NCBI GenBank assembly: GCA_002706765.1
Contig: PAJV01000051.1
Coordinates: 1 to 45,055, forward strand
Source: Gimesia sp.
Lineage (GTDB): Bacteria; Planctomycetota; Planctomycetia; Planctomycetales; Planctomycetaceae
Reading direction: 5' to 3'
Length of the DNA stretch: 45,055 nt
A program made the position numbers and the translations under genes. The notes beneath the pieces were generated by a model, which was given only the letters and a program-made list of their open reading frames with translations, did no database searches and was not told the origin of the DNA. Shown here piece after piece: positions 17,960 through 27,430 of the stretch; positions within the stretch are counted from its first letter, which is position 1; each line of letters begins with the position of its first letter.

Positions 17960-18445
17960 TCAGCCTCGTTTAATCTGAGTTTCCCAGGTGAAAACATTCC
18001 CTTCCGGCAGAGATTCCACCCCCGAAAGGCGCAGCAGGTAGAGCAGTTGGGCGCGGTGGTGCATGCTGTGAGTGATGATGTGGGCCAGGCCGGTGCCAAA
18101 GGTTTTTTCGCGGGGTGGATCGTCCAGGACGTCGATCCAGACCTCGTCCCAGGCTTGTTCCGCAGCAACTTGTTTGCCAGTCGATTCCAGGCGGGTGGCG
18201 GCAACCGTCAGGCGTTGGAGCAGACCCGCTATGCTCTGATCGCTCTGTGGCTCAATCGGTTCTGCAGCCATCAACGTCGACCAGATTTCCATGTTGCAGA
18301 TGATGTGATGCAGCGTCGCGCGGAGTGAACGGTGACCGATATCAAATTCCCGGTCGAGTTGTTCGTCCGAGAGTGTGGCACAAATTTCGAGCAGCTGTCG
18401 TGTCGTCCAGGCGTCGTGTCCCAATAATCGGTTAAGTAAGTCCAT
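17960..18445 (-). CDS. DinB/YfiT-family putative metal-dependent protein
   Basis: A 161-residue four-helix-bundle protein. It starts MDLLNRLLGHDAWTTRQLLE, a typical DinB opening, with histidines at LHHIICN and THSMHHRAQLL matching the three-histidine metal site. DinB proteins include thiol transferases and hydrolases; the substrate is unknown. The ATG at 18445 was chosen over a TTG at 18466 that overlaps the upstream stop. The preceding gene is an FAD monooxygenase on the same strand, ending 17 bases before this start, so they probably share a transcript. The pairing could indicate detoxification of a small molecule (inference). Confidence 0.8.
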   Translation of the reverse strand: MDLLNRLLGHDAWTTRQLLEICATLSDEQLDREFDIGHRSLRATLHHIICNMEIWSTLMAAEPIEPQSDQSIAGLLQRLTVAATRLESTGKQVAAEQAWDEVWIDVLDDPPREKTFGTGLAHIITHSMHHRAQLLYLLRLSGVESLPEGNVFTWETQIKRG

Positions 18446-18462
18446 GCTGAATCGGGTCTCTG

Positions 18463-19602
18463 TCAAATCGGTTCGTCGAACGCTTTGGCGATCGAACTGG
18501 CCAGTTGTTCGAGGGAATAGAATTTCGTAGCGACATCGCGGATGTGGGCGACGGTGGCGGATTTGATGAACATCATTTTTGCCAGGTGCCGCGAATCGTT
18601 CTGTGTGCTCTCCACGCGGTGCTGGCGGCGTTTGACATACAGCGACAGTGCGTGTTCCATGAACCGGTTGTTCGTGCGGGAGAGTTCATCGGCAAGCACT
18701 GCGGCGGACTCCATCGCCATGGAAGCACCGATGCCCGCGGTCGGCAGGAAACCGGCGGCCGCATCGCCCAGCAGCACTACGCGGCCGCGCGCCCAGTCGC
18801 GGGAACGGACGTCCGAAAGTTTCCAGAAAAACAGGTCTTCGCTGTCAGCGGGCAACGCCGCCAGGCAGGTATCCGCCAGCTCCCCCATGCCGGCAAACCG
18901 TGCGCGGATGCGGTCGCCGCGCCCCGGTCCCGGTTCGCCGAACTCACCGGCTGCCGGTGCGCCTGCATATACGCCGGCACCGTCCTTCGTCGGATAGATG
19001 CCGAAGAACCGGCCCGCGCCCCAGTGTTCGAAGAACGTTTCCCGTGGCAGCTGCGCGGGGTCAACCCACCAGACCCAGCCTCCCCAGTGCGTGTGATAAT
19101 AAGGCTGTTCGCCAAACACCTGCTGGCGGACTTTGGAATGAATGCCGTCCGCGCCGACGACCAGGTCAAAGGTTTCGATCTTACCATCATTGAACTGGAC
19201 CGCGACTTCATCTCCCGTCTGACTGATTGATTGAAACGACGTGTTGAACCGCAGGTCGACACCGTCGAGCGCGGAATGCAGCAGTTTCACCAGCTGCGGC
19301 CGCGTGCAGCTCAGGTTCGGCCCAAAGCGATCCGCGATGGGAGCCATCGACCAGTGCTTGACCAGTTCGCCATGATTGTCGCGGACTTCATAATCTTTGC
19401 ACTCGACACAGTCGGCGGCGAAGCGGTCGTACAGACCCAGTCCATGCAGCACCCGATACCCGAGCGGCCAGAGCCCCAGCATGTAACCTGCGTGATCGAA
19501 GTTGGCGGCCCGTTCAATCAGCGTTGGCTGCAGACCCCGCTGTTTGAGCAACGCCGCCAGAGTCATACCACCAATGCCGGCGCCGACGATTAAAATCCGC
19601 AT
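18463..19602 (-). CDS. FAD-dependent monooxygenase (UbiH/TetX/aromatic hydroxylase type)
   Basis: A 379-residue flavoprotein. The N-terminal dinucleotide fold is MRILIVGAGIGGMTLAALLKQRG. The middle motif DLVVGADGIHSKVR and the later VVLLGDAAAGFLPTAGIGASMAME are the DG and GD motifs of class A flavin monooxygenases, which hydroxylate an aromatic or polyketide-like substrate using NAD(P)H and oxygen. The open frame continues upstream to 19821, but that extension is low-complexity and comes before the nucleotide-binding strand. AGGGAG upstream of the ATG at 19602 supports the shorter form. It is followed by the DinB-like gene. Confidence 0.88.
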   Translation of the reverse strand: MRILIVGAGIGGMTLAALLKQRGLQPTLIERAANFDHAGYMLGLWPLGYRVLHGLGLYDRFAADCVECKDYEVRDNHGELVKHWSMAPIADRFGPNLSCTRPQLVKLLHSALDGVDLRFNTSFQSISQTGDEVAVQFNDGKIETFDLVVGADGIHSKVRQQVFGEQPYYHTHWGGWVWWVDPAQLPRETFFEHWGAGRFFGIYPTKDGAGVYAGAPAAGEFGEPGPGRGDRIRARFAGMGELADTCLAALPADSEDLFFWKLSDVRSRDWARGRVVLLGDAAAGFLPTAGIGASMAMESAAVLADELSRTNNRFMEHALSLYVKRRQHRVESTQNDSRHLAKMMFIKSATVAHIRDVATKFYSLEQLASSIAKAFDEPI

Positions 19603-20054
19603 CGTAACGTTACTCCCTGACAGGGCCCAAGATAGAGTTTGCGCGATTGTGTACTGTAGCAAACCTGTGTGTTCCCGTGCGAGAAAAAACACGAAAATTG
19701 CACCACGATGTCGCCTTGATCGATGGTTCTTCATTTTACTTCCACGATCCAGTCGAAAGAGACGAACTGTGAGCGGGTGAAGTCTGCTGTTTTCCAAAAC
19801 GATTTTCTCTGCATTCTTCATGAGTTATACTGAGAAGTTTCACGGCTTATTCATCACAAATTCAACAAAGCCGGAATCCTGCAGAGAGTACGAAAAACAA
19901 CGCCAGTCTGCTGTTTCGCGACGGTTTGAGGAGTGATACACTCGGCAGGAGAGCTTTATAGAAATGACGGAACTGAAACGGGGAATGTTTAGATATCCGG
20001 TTCAGCACACGTCGACTTTAACACGAACCGATTCCGCAGCAGGAACGATTGCGC
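19603..20054. other. Divergent intergenic region
   Basis: About 450 bases between the divergent monooxygenase and PQQ-propeller genes. Open frames here are short extensions or shadows of the neighbours. No RNA gene, clear terminator or repeated element is visible. Promoters for both genes must lie here, but I do not name any. Confidence 0.5.
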
Positions 20055-23000
20055 ATGAAAAACAAAAGAGCCGTTCTCAACCAGCGTGCAGGCCTTCTCT
20101 TAATGGTGACGTGTTGTCTGACCGTCTGTCAGGCGGGACTGCAGGCAGCCGACTGGCCCACTTACCGGGCCGACGCACAACGCAGCGGATTCACCACAGA
20201 CGGTCTGGCGGAGGAGCTGGCGCTGCAGTGGCGTCTTCGAAACACGCATGCAATCCAGTCCGCCTGGCCACGCAGTACACGGCTGACTTACGATCGTGTG
20301 AATCACTGTGTCATCGCCAATGATCGGGTTTTCTCTGGCGACAGTGTGACCGGAAAAATTCAGGCGGTCGACCTGCAGACAGGAAAACCGGTGTGGGAAT
20401 ATTTCACCGAAGGCCCCGTGCGTTTTGCTCCCACGGTCTGGCAGGATCAACTGCTGGTGACCAGTGATGACGGTTTTCTTTACGCATTGAGTGTTGACGA
20501 TGGAAGCCTGTTATGGAAACATCGTGGCGGTCCGCGTGCGGAGATGGTGGTGGGGAACGAGCGTGTGATCTCCAAATGGCCAGCCCGTGGCGCTGCCGTG
20601 ATCGTCGATGATACTGTTTATTATGCTGCAGGAATCTGGCCCAGCGATGGTATCTTTCTGCATGCTTTGAATGCGAAAACGGGAAAGCCGGTCTGGTCGA
20701 ACACGGATTCAGGTCAGATATATATGCCTCAGCCCCACGGGGGCGCCGATGCGAACAGTGGCATCTCGGCGCAAGGCTATCTGGCCGTCGCCGGCGATCA
20801 CCTGCTGGTGCCCGCCGGTCGTGCCGTGCCAGCATCGATGAATCGCCTGACCGGTCAGTTCGAATATTTTCACCTGCAGAAAAACCGGGCACAGGGGGGC
20901 GGCGATACGATTGTGTCCGGCGATCTGTTTCTGAACAGCGGCGTGGTGTTTCAGGCAGCCGACGGGGAAGCGATCGCGAAGTCAGCACCTGGTCCGACCG
21001 TGGCAACACCGGATGGCCTGGTGCAGGCGAGCCGGGGAAGTATTTCCCGTTATCAATGGGCCGATACCGAAAGCCGGGACCGCAAAGGCAAGCTGGTGCA
21101 GGGAAAATCCTTGAAACAGCTCTGGACCGTAAAGCAGACACATCCCAGCGCGGCGCTGATTATCGCGGGCGACAAAATTGTTTCCGGCGCCCCCAATCTG
21201 GTTGAGACCATTGACCTGGAAACCGGTAAGTCGCTGTGGTCCACGCCGGTGGAGGGCACCGCTTTTGGTCTGGCTGCCAGCAACGCCCGTCTGCTGGTCA
21301 GCACCGATCGCGGGACGCTTTATGCGTTCGGTGATAAAACGGCAGTACGCGCTTCCGATAACGACGCGCAGGTGAAGAAGTCACCTTACCCCGCTGATTC
21401 AGCGGCTTCCCGGGCGGCGGCGGAAATCGTTGAACGAACCGGCATCGAGAAGGGGTACTGTTTTGATGTGGGCTGTGGTGATGGTGCCTTAGCGTATGAA
21501 CTGGCGACCCGTACGCAGTTGCGGATTATCGCCATCGAAGCCGATCCTGAACTGGTTGCGCAGGCCCGTCAGAAGCTGACGGCGGCAGGCGTATATGGAT
21601 CACGCGTCTCAGTACTGCAGCGTTCGCTCGATCAAACCAATACACCGAATAAAGTCGCTAACCTGGTCGTCTCGGGGAGATCCCTTACCGAGGATCCCGC
21701 CGCGCTTCCTCAGCAGGAACTCAAACGCCTGCAGCGGCCTTATGGAGGCGTGATCTGTCTGGGGAAACCGGGTGAATTGAAAATTGAGAAACGAGGCGCG
21801 ATTGCGGGTGCCGGCGAATGGACGCATCAATACGCGGATGCAGCCAACACGTTGTGCAGTAACGATAAACTGATTAACGGCCAGTTAAGTATGTTGTGGT
21901 ATCGGGATTTCGATTTCGTCATTCCTTCGCGGCACGGACGCGGTCCTGCCCCCCTGTACTCAAAAGGACGTCTGTTTCATGAAGGCAATAATGGGCTGCT
22001 GGCAGTCGATGCGTATAACGGTCATGAACTGTGGCGGTTTAAAATCGAGGGAGTCCTGGCAGCCTACGATGGTGATGAATTGATGGGCGCTTCGGGAACC
22101 GGTAGTAATTACTGCCTGGGCGGCGATTCCGTATTCATCCGACATGAAGAACGCTGTTTTCAACTGGACGCTGCGACGGGAGAGCTGCTGCATACATTCG
22201 ATGTCCCTCCCTCCGAAGATTCCACAGCAGAGAAAACGAAACAACCCTGGGGCTACATTGCCTGGCACGACGGTATGTTAATCGGCACCGCCGCAGATCC
22301 GAATCATGTGGTCGCGTATCGCTATCATGCGACGACGGGAGATATGACGAAACAGTTGACAGAATCGACCCGGCTGTTCGCCTTTGATACCAAAACCAGG
22401 AAACTGAAATGGCAATACGAGCCGGAAGACTCGATTCGACACAACGCGATTGCGATTGCCAACGAGAGGCTGTACCTGATCGATCGTCCGCTGGCCGATT
22501 TTGATCGTACCAAAGAGACGCGCAGTAAACCGATTCCCAAAACGGCTAAACATGCCACCGGTCAACTGTTGTGCCTGAGCATCCACGATGGTTACGTCTT
22601 GTGGAAAAACAAGGAAGACATTTATGGCACGATGATCGCCGTCAGTGCCGAGAACGACGCGCTGCTGATGAGCTATCAGCCGACGAGCTTCCGGCTCTCC
22701 TCCGAAAAGGGGGGCCGTTTGAGTGTCTTTAACAGTACGACGGGAGAAAAAACCTGGGAGGCGAAAGCGAACTACAGCTCCCGACCGTTGATTAACGGAA
22801 ACACCGTGTATGCCCATGGCGGCGCCTGGAATTTGAAATCGGGCAAACCCCAGCCTTTCAACTTCAAACGTTCTTACGGCTGCGGCATTCTCGCCAGTTG
22901 CGAAAACATGATGTTCTTCCGGTCGGCGACGCTGGGCTATTTCGATTTCAATAAAAACGACAGCATCGAAAACTACGGAGGCGTCCGTCCGGGCTGCTGG

Positions 23001-23114
23001 ATCAATGCGATCCCCGCCGGCGGTCTGGTACTCGTCCCCGATGCCTCCGCCGCCTGCAGTTGCAGCTATCTGAATAAATCCTGGTTCGCGCTGGAAACAC
23101 AGACGGTGAAATAG
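20055..23114 (+). CDS. PQQ-like beta-propeller protein with embedded methyltransferase-like domain
   Basis: A 1019-residue protein with a signal peptide (ending at GLQA-ADWPTYRAD). Residues about 30-440 form a PQQ/BamB-type propeller with repeated blades (ETGKSLWSTPVEG, LYALSVDDGSLLWKHRGG). Near residue 469 a class I SAM-methyltransferase-like segment begins: CFDVGCGDGALAYEL, IIAIEADPELVAQARQKL. A second propeller set follows from about residue 590 (LLAVDAYNGHELWRF, VLWKNKEDIYG). The start is ATG at 20055; a TTG six bases upstream is the alternative. The role is unknown. An exported methyltransferase would lack SAM, so the fold may be reused structurally, or the protein may not be exported as predicted. 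Confidence 0.85.
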   Translation: MKNKRAVLNQRAGLLLMVTCCLTVCQAGLQAADWPTYRADAQRSGFTTDGLAEELALQWRLRNTHAIQSAWPRSTRLTYDRVNHCVIANDRVFSGDSVTGKIQAVDLQTGKPVWEYFTEGPVRFAPTVWQDQLLVTSDDGFLYALSVDDGSLLWKHRGGPRAEMVVGNERVISKWPARGAAVIVDDTVYYAAGIWPSDGIFLHALNAKTGKPVWSNTDSGQIYMPQPHGGADANSGISAQGYLAVAGDHLLVPAGRAVPASMNRLTGQFEYFHLQKNRAQGGGDTIVSGDLFLNSGVVFQAADGEAIAKSAPGPTVATPDGLVQASRGSISRYQWADTESRDRKGKLVQGKSLKQLWTVKQTHPSAALIIAGDKIVSGAPNLVETIDLETGKSLWSTPVEGTAFGLAASNARLLVSTDRGTLYAFGDKTAVRASDNDAQVKKSPYPADSAASRAAAEIVERTGIEKGYCFDVGCGDGALAYELATRTQLRIIAIEADPELVAQARQKLTAAGVYGSRVSVLQRSLDQTNTPNKVANLVVSGRSLTEDPAALPQQELKRLQRPYGGVICLGKPGELKIEKRGAIAGAGEWTHQYADAANTLCSNDKLINGQLSMLWYRDFDFVIPSRHGRGPAPLYSKGRLFHEGNNGLLAVDAYNGHELWRFKIEGVLAAYDGDELMGASGTGSNYCLGGDSVFIRHEERCFQLDAATGELLHTFDVPPSEDSTAEKTKQPWGYIAWHDGMLIGTAADPNHVVAYRYHATTGDMTKQLTESTRLFAFDTKTRKLKWQYEPEDSIRHNAIAIANERLYLIDRPLADFDRTKETRSKPIPKTAKHATGQLLCLSIHDGYVLWKNKEDIYGTMIAVSAENDALLMSYQPTSFRLSSEKGGRLSVFNSTTGEKTWEAKANYSSRPLINGNTVYAHGGAWNLKSGKPQPFNFKRSYGCGILASCENMMFFRSATLGYFDFNKNDSIENYGGVRPGCWINAIPAGGLVLVPDASAACSCSYLNKSWFALETQTVK

Positions 23115-23132
23115 TTTTCCGGTACGGAAAAC
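23114..23132. terminator. Bidirectional terminator between convergent genes
   Basis: GTTTTCCG-GTA-CGGAAAAC, an 8-bp perfect stem with a 3-base loop, directly after the stop of the PQQ gene and upstream (in plus coordinates) of the M56 stop at 23174. The A/T-rich arms allow termination on both strands, though no long T tract follows. Confidence 0.5.
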
Positions 23133-23173
23133 CGTAATCACCTCCGACTGATGTCTGTCGAGGGGGATAGTTA

Positions 23174-26100
23174 TTACTTCTCCAGCGTCAGTGTGCCCAG
23201 ATCGATGGGTTCGGTTGTATTCTTCTCATCGGACGCTGGAACGGTGATCGAGACTGGCTTCAATCTGCCGGCGGGATTGTCATGCAGCCACATCTTTAAG
23301 TCATAGTTTCCTGGAGGTACATCGTCGATGTGAAATGCACCATCGTCGCCTATACTGGCCGAGAAATAGGTGTTGTCTGCTTGCAGTTGCAGGTACTTTT
23401 CATGCGCAATACGCCAGGCTTTTCCCGCTTCTGTCTTAAACCACTCAGCATACCAGAGCTGTAACAGGGCTGCATTTTGCTTGATTTTTTCGGGGACTGG
23501 CGGAGCTGGAGGCGGTTCGAGTGCGCCCTCGAGTCGGATCAGATTCAAATTCCAGATGACTCTGCCGGAATAACCGTCAGCGGGCACCAGTTGACCGATG
23601 ATCCGCCGACCTGTGCCCCCCAGATTGAGGGTCGTGGTTTTTCCTGCGAATAATTCGACCTTTTCCCGATGTGACGATGTCACCTCGCTGGTGCCTTCAT
23701 TCACTATCATTGTAATCTCTCGACCTACGCGGCACTTGCCGGGAAAGACACGGTTAAAAACGAAACGGCCGTTTTCATCGGTTTTGGTATTAGTCTCTGT
23801 ATGAATATGCGGCTCTTTGTCGCCGTAGAGATTGAAGCCGTTACCAAACAGCGTCAGGTCGACATGCGGGGCGATGTCTTTTCCCACACGGAATGTTCCT
23901 TCCAGTCGTGCCCAGGGAGTGAGTTTGACGGGATCGGGAATCGGACCTGTTTCCGACTTGAGGTGTGCGAAGCCATCAGGATGAAGAATGATCAGTTGAA
24001 ACGGTTCCGTTCGTGGCGGAATGCTGAACTGCCCCATGTCATCACTCTGCAGCCGCGTGGCATACGTTGAAATGTTACGAATCCTGCCGTTTTTGATCAT
24101 GATCTGAGAACCCACAATTCCGACGGCTATTTGCGCATTGGCGGCAGGCTTGCCAGTTGCTGTCAGAATGGTGGCTGCAATGTCTTTGGCAGGTTTCAAA
24201 GCGAAATCGTAAGGCACACTTTCCTCATCAGGTTTGAATGCACGGGATGTGGCTACCTCAAAACCGTCTGCTTCAATTCGTAAAAAGTGGGCCGGATCGT
24301 CTCGGTGAATGCGAATACTGTATTTGCCATCAGAGGACTCGAAACTCTCGGACGTATTCCAGAACAGGCTGGACGTTGAATCGTCTCTTTGAACTCCGGG
24401 AGTGACGCGGAACCTTTTGACAGGCTGTTTTGTCTTCGCGTCGACGACACTTCCCGAGATCACTAATGCTTTGGGCGGTTGGAACACATATTCTTCTTCG
24501 CGTGCCAGCAGCGTCTGATTCGTGAGCTGCATGCCTCCCGGGCGGCAGATATCGACTTTGAATGAATCGAGGGGGGCTTCGTCCCATTCCCAGACCCCGT
24601 TTTCGTTGGCGTACTGGTTCACATAATCGAACTCAAAATTATCGACCCACCACCTGCGCCAGGTTTGGAAAAAGATGCGTGCTTTGGGAATACCCTTCCC
24701 GTTTTTATCGACAACACGCACGCGGACTTTACCTCCAGGCTTCAGCGAGAAATCGACCGGGATCATATCAGGTTCTACACGTACCTCCTGAACGTCCGGT
24801 GCACGGCCTTTCGCGGAGACGACGACGCGCGTGACCCGCGGTTCACAACCGGTAATCAGGTAGACGCCAAACTCATCGGTGGTTGCTTTGCGCACATCAT
24901 TTCCAAATTTGGTGCGGACCAGCGCACCGGCGATCGGTTTTCCGTTTTCATCCGTGACACTGCCGGTGATGTTCAATCCCTCTTCCAGTGTGATTCTGGC
25001 AGACGGACTGGCATCGGCTTTCACTTCAAATTCGCTGCGGGCCACACGTTTTCGCCAGGGACGATAGTCGGGATGATTCACATCGATATGGACTTCTGCT
25101 TTGGAAGCGGGTACATAATCAAAGTGCCATTGCCCTTTGGCATCCGTTTTGATTTTCGTACCGACGCCTAACTGACTGGTATCGCCGGGTCGTTTTTTGA
25201 AATACACGCTGGGTGAAATTCGCGCACCTTCGACGGGTTTTCCTGCTTCGTCGACAATCACGCCGCCCACCGTCCAGCCTTTATCCAGAATGGCTGTAAA
25301 TTCAGCGGGAATGGATTCGGGATGCTCATAAGAACTCCAGCCGGCCCAGTAGGGTGCATAGCCCGGCTTTTTAATACTGAGGTTGAACCGCTTCATCTGG
25401 AGAGGAATGCGAAACAAAAGCTCGCCTTTGTCATTCGTTTTCACAAACGGACCGTATGTCGCATCGCGCAGGTACTCACCGCGGAGAATGTGCTCGGCTG
25501 TGGGAGCCGGGTCACTGCGGATTTCCACGGTCGTATCGGGCACCGGTTTGCCGTCCGGGTCAACGACGTTGAGTTGAAACTGTCGTAGAGAATGGTCTTG
25601 AGTGTCGGTGTCGTCCGTAACGGGCTGATTCTTCTGTTGTGCTTCCGTTTCTGCTTTGATTGCTGTTTTTTGAGATGCAGGTTCGGCATTGGAAGGGGAT
25701 ACCATGGTGATCAGAGTCAGAGAGAAGCCAAGCAGCAGTAAAGCACATAAGCCGTTGCGCGAGACCGGCATTGGCTCCTGCAGGGATTCACCAAACAGCC
25801 GGGCCACGCGACGGCGGATTTCTGAAGGGGACCTGCCACTGGCAGCCAGCGATGTCAGGTCGCCGGTAGAGACACTGCTGCGTCTGGCCAGTTCCGCGAC
25901 ATGCAGCAGGGCCGTCGCATAATTCACGCGCGATTCGAACGGGGAAGTGGAATCGAGTTTCAACTGGCAGGTCATTTCGTCACAGCAGTATTCCCGCAGC
26001 ATGCTGATACGGTGACTCAGGTACCAGAGCGCGGGGTTGAAAAACAGAATCGCTTCGGTAAACCGCTGCAGTAGATTGATCCATAAATCGAAACGACGGA

Positions 26101-26863
26101 TGTGGGCCAGTTCGTGCGCGAGGATCAGTTCCAGTTCGTCGGTGGTGAGACCACTGATGGCAGAAGCAGGCAGTAGAATCATCGGTCGCAGAATTCCCGT
26201 TACGCGGGGCACAATGATCTGTTCGCTGCGTGCCAGGACGGGAACTGCCTTCAACGACCATTTCCGGGCAATCTCGCGCAGTGAGTTGACGAGCGGCCCG
26301 GCTATGATTCGCTCGGCTGAAGCGGCGAGTCGCTGCACGCGAATACTGGAAATGACGAGTCGCGCCAGCATCAAGACGACTCCCGCGACGTAGCAGGCGA
26401 CGATCCAGGGGGCCAGCCAGAGCCAGGCCTGTGATCGTCTTGCGGGAGACGTCTTGGTTTTTTCTGGCGAAATATTGCTGGCGGGCTGCAGCTTTTGATT
26501 CTCTGATAAAGGTGATTCCGCTCCGGGCAGGAGTTCTGGCATTTCGGATCTGAATTGCGGCGGAGCAGCAGGTTTCGTCTCTGCCTGCGAGGGAAAAGTA
26601 TCTCTCACAGTCTGAGGCTGGCTGATAACAACTGGTGTTGAAGCAGCCGGTCCCACGAGTAAAAATGTGACGGGCAGTGCCAGCAGGACACAGAGCAGGA
26701 CGGCAACATGCAGCACATAACGCCGTTCCACGGTAATTTTCTGCCAGCAGCGTTCCACAAGCCAGAGCAGGCCAGCGAGCAGGGCGACCTGCCAGAGCGA
26801 ATGCAGGAGCGTCAGACAGAGGCGGCCGCTCAAGGCGGGATCAAGAAGAGTATTCCAGATCAT
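23174..26863 (-). CDS. Second M56 metalloprotease with carboxypeptidase-regulatory repeats
   Basis: A 1229-residue paralogue of the protein at 2061-5273. It has helices at about 16-38, 48-70, 148-171 and 371-390, the zinc motif HELAH at 250-254, and YCCDE near 292. The remaining ~840 residues are predicted to lie outside the cytoplasm and hold multiple carboxypeptidase-regulatory/transthyretin-like repeats (VVDPDGKPVPDTTVEIRS, GVIVDEAGKPVEGARISP, GSVTDENGKPIAGALVRT). It overlaps its BlaI-type partner gene by 4 bases (ATGA). By family analogy, an outer signal activates the protease, which removes the repressor. No penicillin-binding sensor is present, so the ligand is likely not a beta-lactam (inference). 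Confidence 0.87.
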   Translation of the reverse strand: MIWNTLLDPALSGRLCLTLLHSLWQVALLAGLLWLVERCWQKITVERRYVLHVAVLLCVLLALPVTFLLVGPAASTPVVISQPQTVRDTFPSQAETKPAAPPQFRSEMPELLPGAESPLSENQKLQPASNISPEKTKTSPARRSQAWLWLAPWIVACYVAGVVLMLARLVISSIRVQRLAASAERIIAGPLVNSLREIARKWSLKAVPVLARSEQIIVPRVTGILRPMILLPASAISGLTTDELELILAHELAHIRRFDLWINLLQRFTEAILFFNPALWYLSHRISMLREYCCDEMTCQLKLDSTSPFESRVNYATALLHVAELARRSSVSTGDLTSLAASGRSPSEIRRRVARLFGESLQEPMPVSRNGLCALLLLGFSLTLITMVSPSNAEPASQKTAIKAETEAQQKNQPVTDDTDTQDHSLRQFQLNVVDPDGKPVPDTTVEIRSDPAPTAEHILRGEYLRDATYGPFVKTNDKGELLFRIPLQMKRFNLSIKKPGYAPYWAGWSSYEHPESIPAEFTAILDKGWTVGGVIVDEAGKPVEGARISPSVYFKKRPGDTSQLGVGTKIKTDAKGQWHFDYVPASKAEVHIDVNHPDYRPWRKRVARSEFEVKADASPSARITLEEGLNITGSVTDENGKPIAGALVRTKFGNDVRKATTDEFGVYLITGCEPRVTRVVVSAKGRAPDVQEVRVEPDMIPVDFSLKPGGKVRVRVVDKNGKGIPKARIFFQTWRRWWVDNFEFDYVNQYANENGVWEWDEAPLDSFKVDICRPGGMQLTNQTLLAREEEYVFQPPKALVISGSVVDAKTKQPVKRFRVTPGVQRDDSTSSLFWNTSESFESSDGKYSIRIHRDDPAHFLRIEADGFEVATSRAFKPDEESVPYDFALKPAKDIAATILTATGKPAANAQIAVGIVGSQIMIKNGRIRNISTYATRLQSDDMGQFSIPPRTEPFQLIILHPDGFAHLKSETGPIPDPVKLTPWARLEGTFRVGKDIAPHVDLTLFGNGFNLYGDKEPHIHTETNTKTDENGRFVFNRVFPGKCRVGREITMIVNEGTSEVTSSHREKVELFAGKTTTLNLGGTGRRIIGQLVPADGYSGRVIWNLNLIRLEGALEPPPAPPVPEKIKQNAALLQLWYAEWFKTEAGKAWRIAHEKYLQLQADNTYFSASIGDDGAFHIDDVPPGNYDLKMWLHDNPAGRLKPVSITVPASDEKNTTEPIDLGTLTLEK

Positions 26864-27258
26864 TGCTGTTGCTCCTTTGCCTTGCGGGCGATGAGCTTGC
26901 GAAGTGCCGCGAGTTCGTCGGAATCCAGGTCGGCCGTTTCGATCAGATTCATGACCAGCGCCGACGAAGAGCCTTCAAAGACCCGCGATAACAGATCATC
27001 CAGGATGCCGCCGGTTACCGCTTTTTTCTGCAGCTTCGGGGAGAAGAGAAACGACTTGCCGTCCTTTTTGCGTTTCACAAAGCCCTTGTGAAACATGATG
27101 TTAAGTGTCGTGATCACGGAACTGTGTGCCAGCGGGCGTGCGGCCTGGGCTTCGAGCCGTGCCCGCACATCGCGCACGGGCAGCGGTGATTCGTCCCAGA
27201 GGATCTTCAGAATTTCCAGTTCCAGTTCGGTCGGGTGTTCTGATCCGGGTCGCGCCAT
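26860..27258 (-). CDS. BlaI/MecI/CopY-family transcriptional repressor (operon 2)
   Basis: A 132-residue winged-helix repressor: PTELELEILKILWDESPLPV, SSVITTLNIMFHKGFVKRKK, then KSFLFSPKLQKKAV and a helical tail. The ATG at 27258 is used, with GAGGAA about 7 bases before it; an earlier start at 27273 is possible. It overlaps the M56 gene and is preceded by two dyads of a different sequence from those of operon 1, so the two systems are probably not cross-regulated. Confidence 0.9.
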   Translation of the reverse strand: MARPGSEHPTELELEILKILWDESPLPVRDVRARLEAQAARPLAHSSVITTLNIMFHKGFVKRKKDGKSFLFSPKLQKKAVTGGILDDLLSRVFEGSSSALVMNLIETADLDSDELAALRKLIARKAKEQQQ

Positions 27259-27305
27259 CGAAAAATTCCTCAATCGAAGTTCTGCCGTTGATCGCCTTTC
27301 ACACG

Positions 27306-27327
27306 ATCGTCTAATTCTTTAGATGAT
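27306..27327. promoter_or_regulatory. Operator dyad 1 for the second BlaI-type repressor
   Basis: ATCGTCTAA-N4-TTAGATGAT, 9-base arms with one mismatch, about 48 bases upstream of the repressor ATG. The same half-site design recurs at 27358-27379. Confidence 0.65.
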
Positions 27328-27357
27328 GTTACAGCGGGAATCTCAGTTCGTCAAGGA

Positions 27358-27379
27358 ATCTTTTAATTAATTAGATGAT
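27358..27379. promoter_or_regulatory. Operator dyad 2 for the second BlaI-type repressor
   Basis: ATCTTTTAA-N4-TTAGATGAT, the same 9-4-9 architecture as 27306-27327 with two mismatches between arms. The centre-to-centre distance is 52 bases, about five helical turns, so both could be bound on one DNA face. Confidence 0.6.
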
Positions 27380-27430
27380 CAAGGCGATTCGAACACGTCA
27401 AATAGAAACCTGGCGAAAAGCAGCGGGCGC

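Noticed and set aside
19603-19821. N-terminal extension of the monooxygenase frame
   Set aside because: It precedes the nucleotide-binding strand, has no similarity to the family, and a better start with AGGGAG lies at 19602.
20049-20323. Alternative plus-strand frames overlapping the PQQ gene start
   Set aside because: They have no ribosome-binding site or similarity and lie within or across the clear signal peptide of the real gene.
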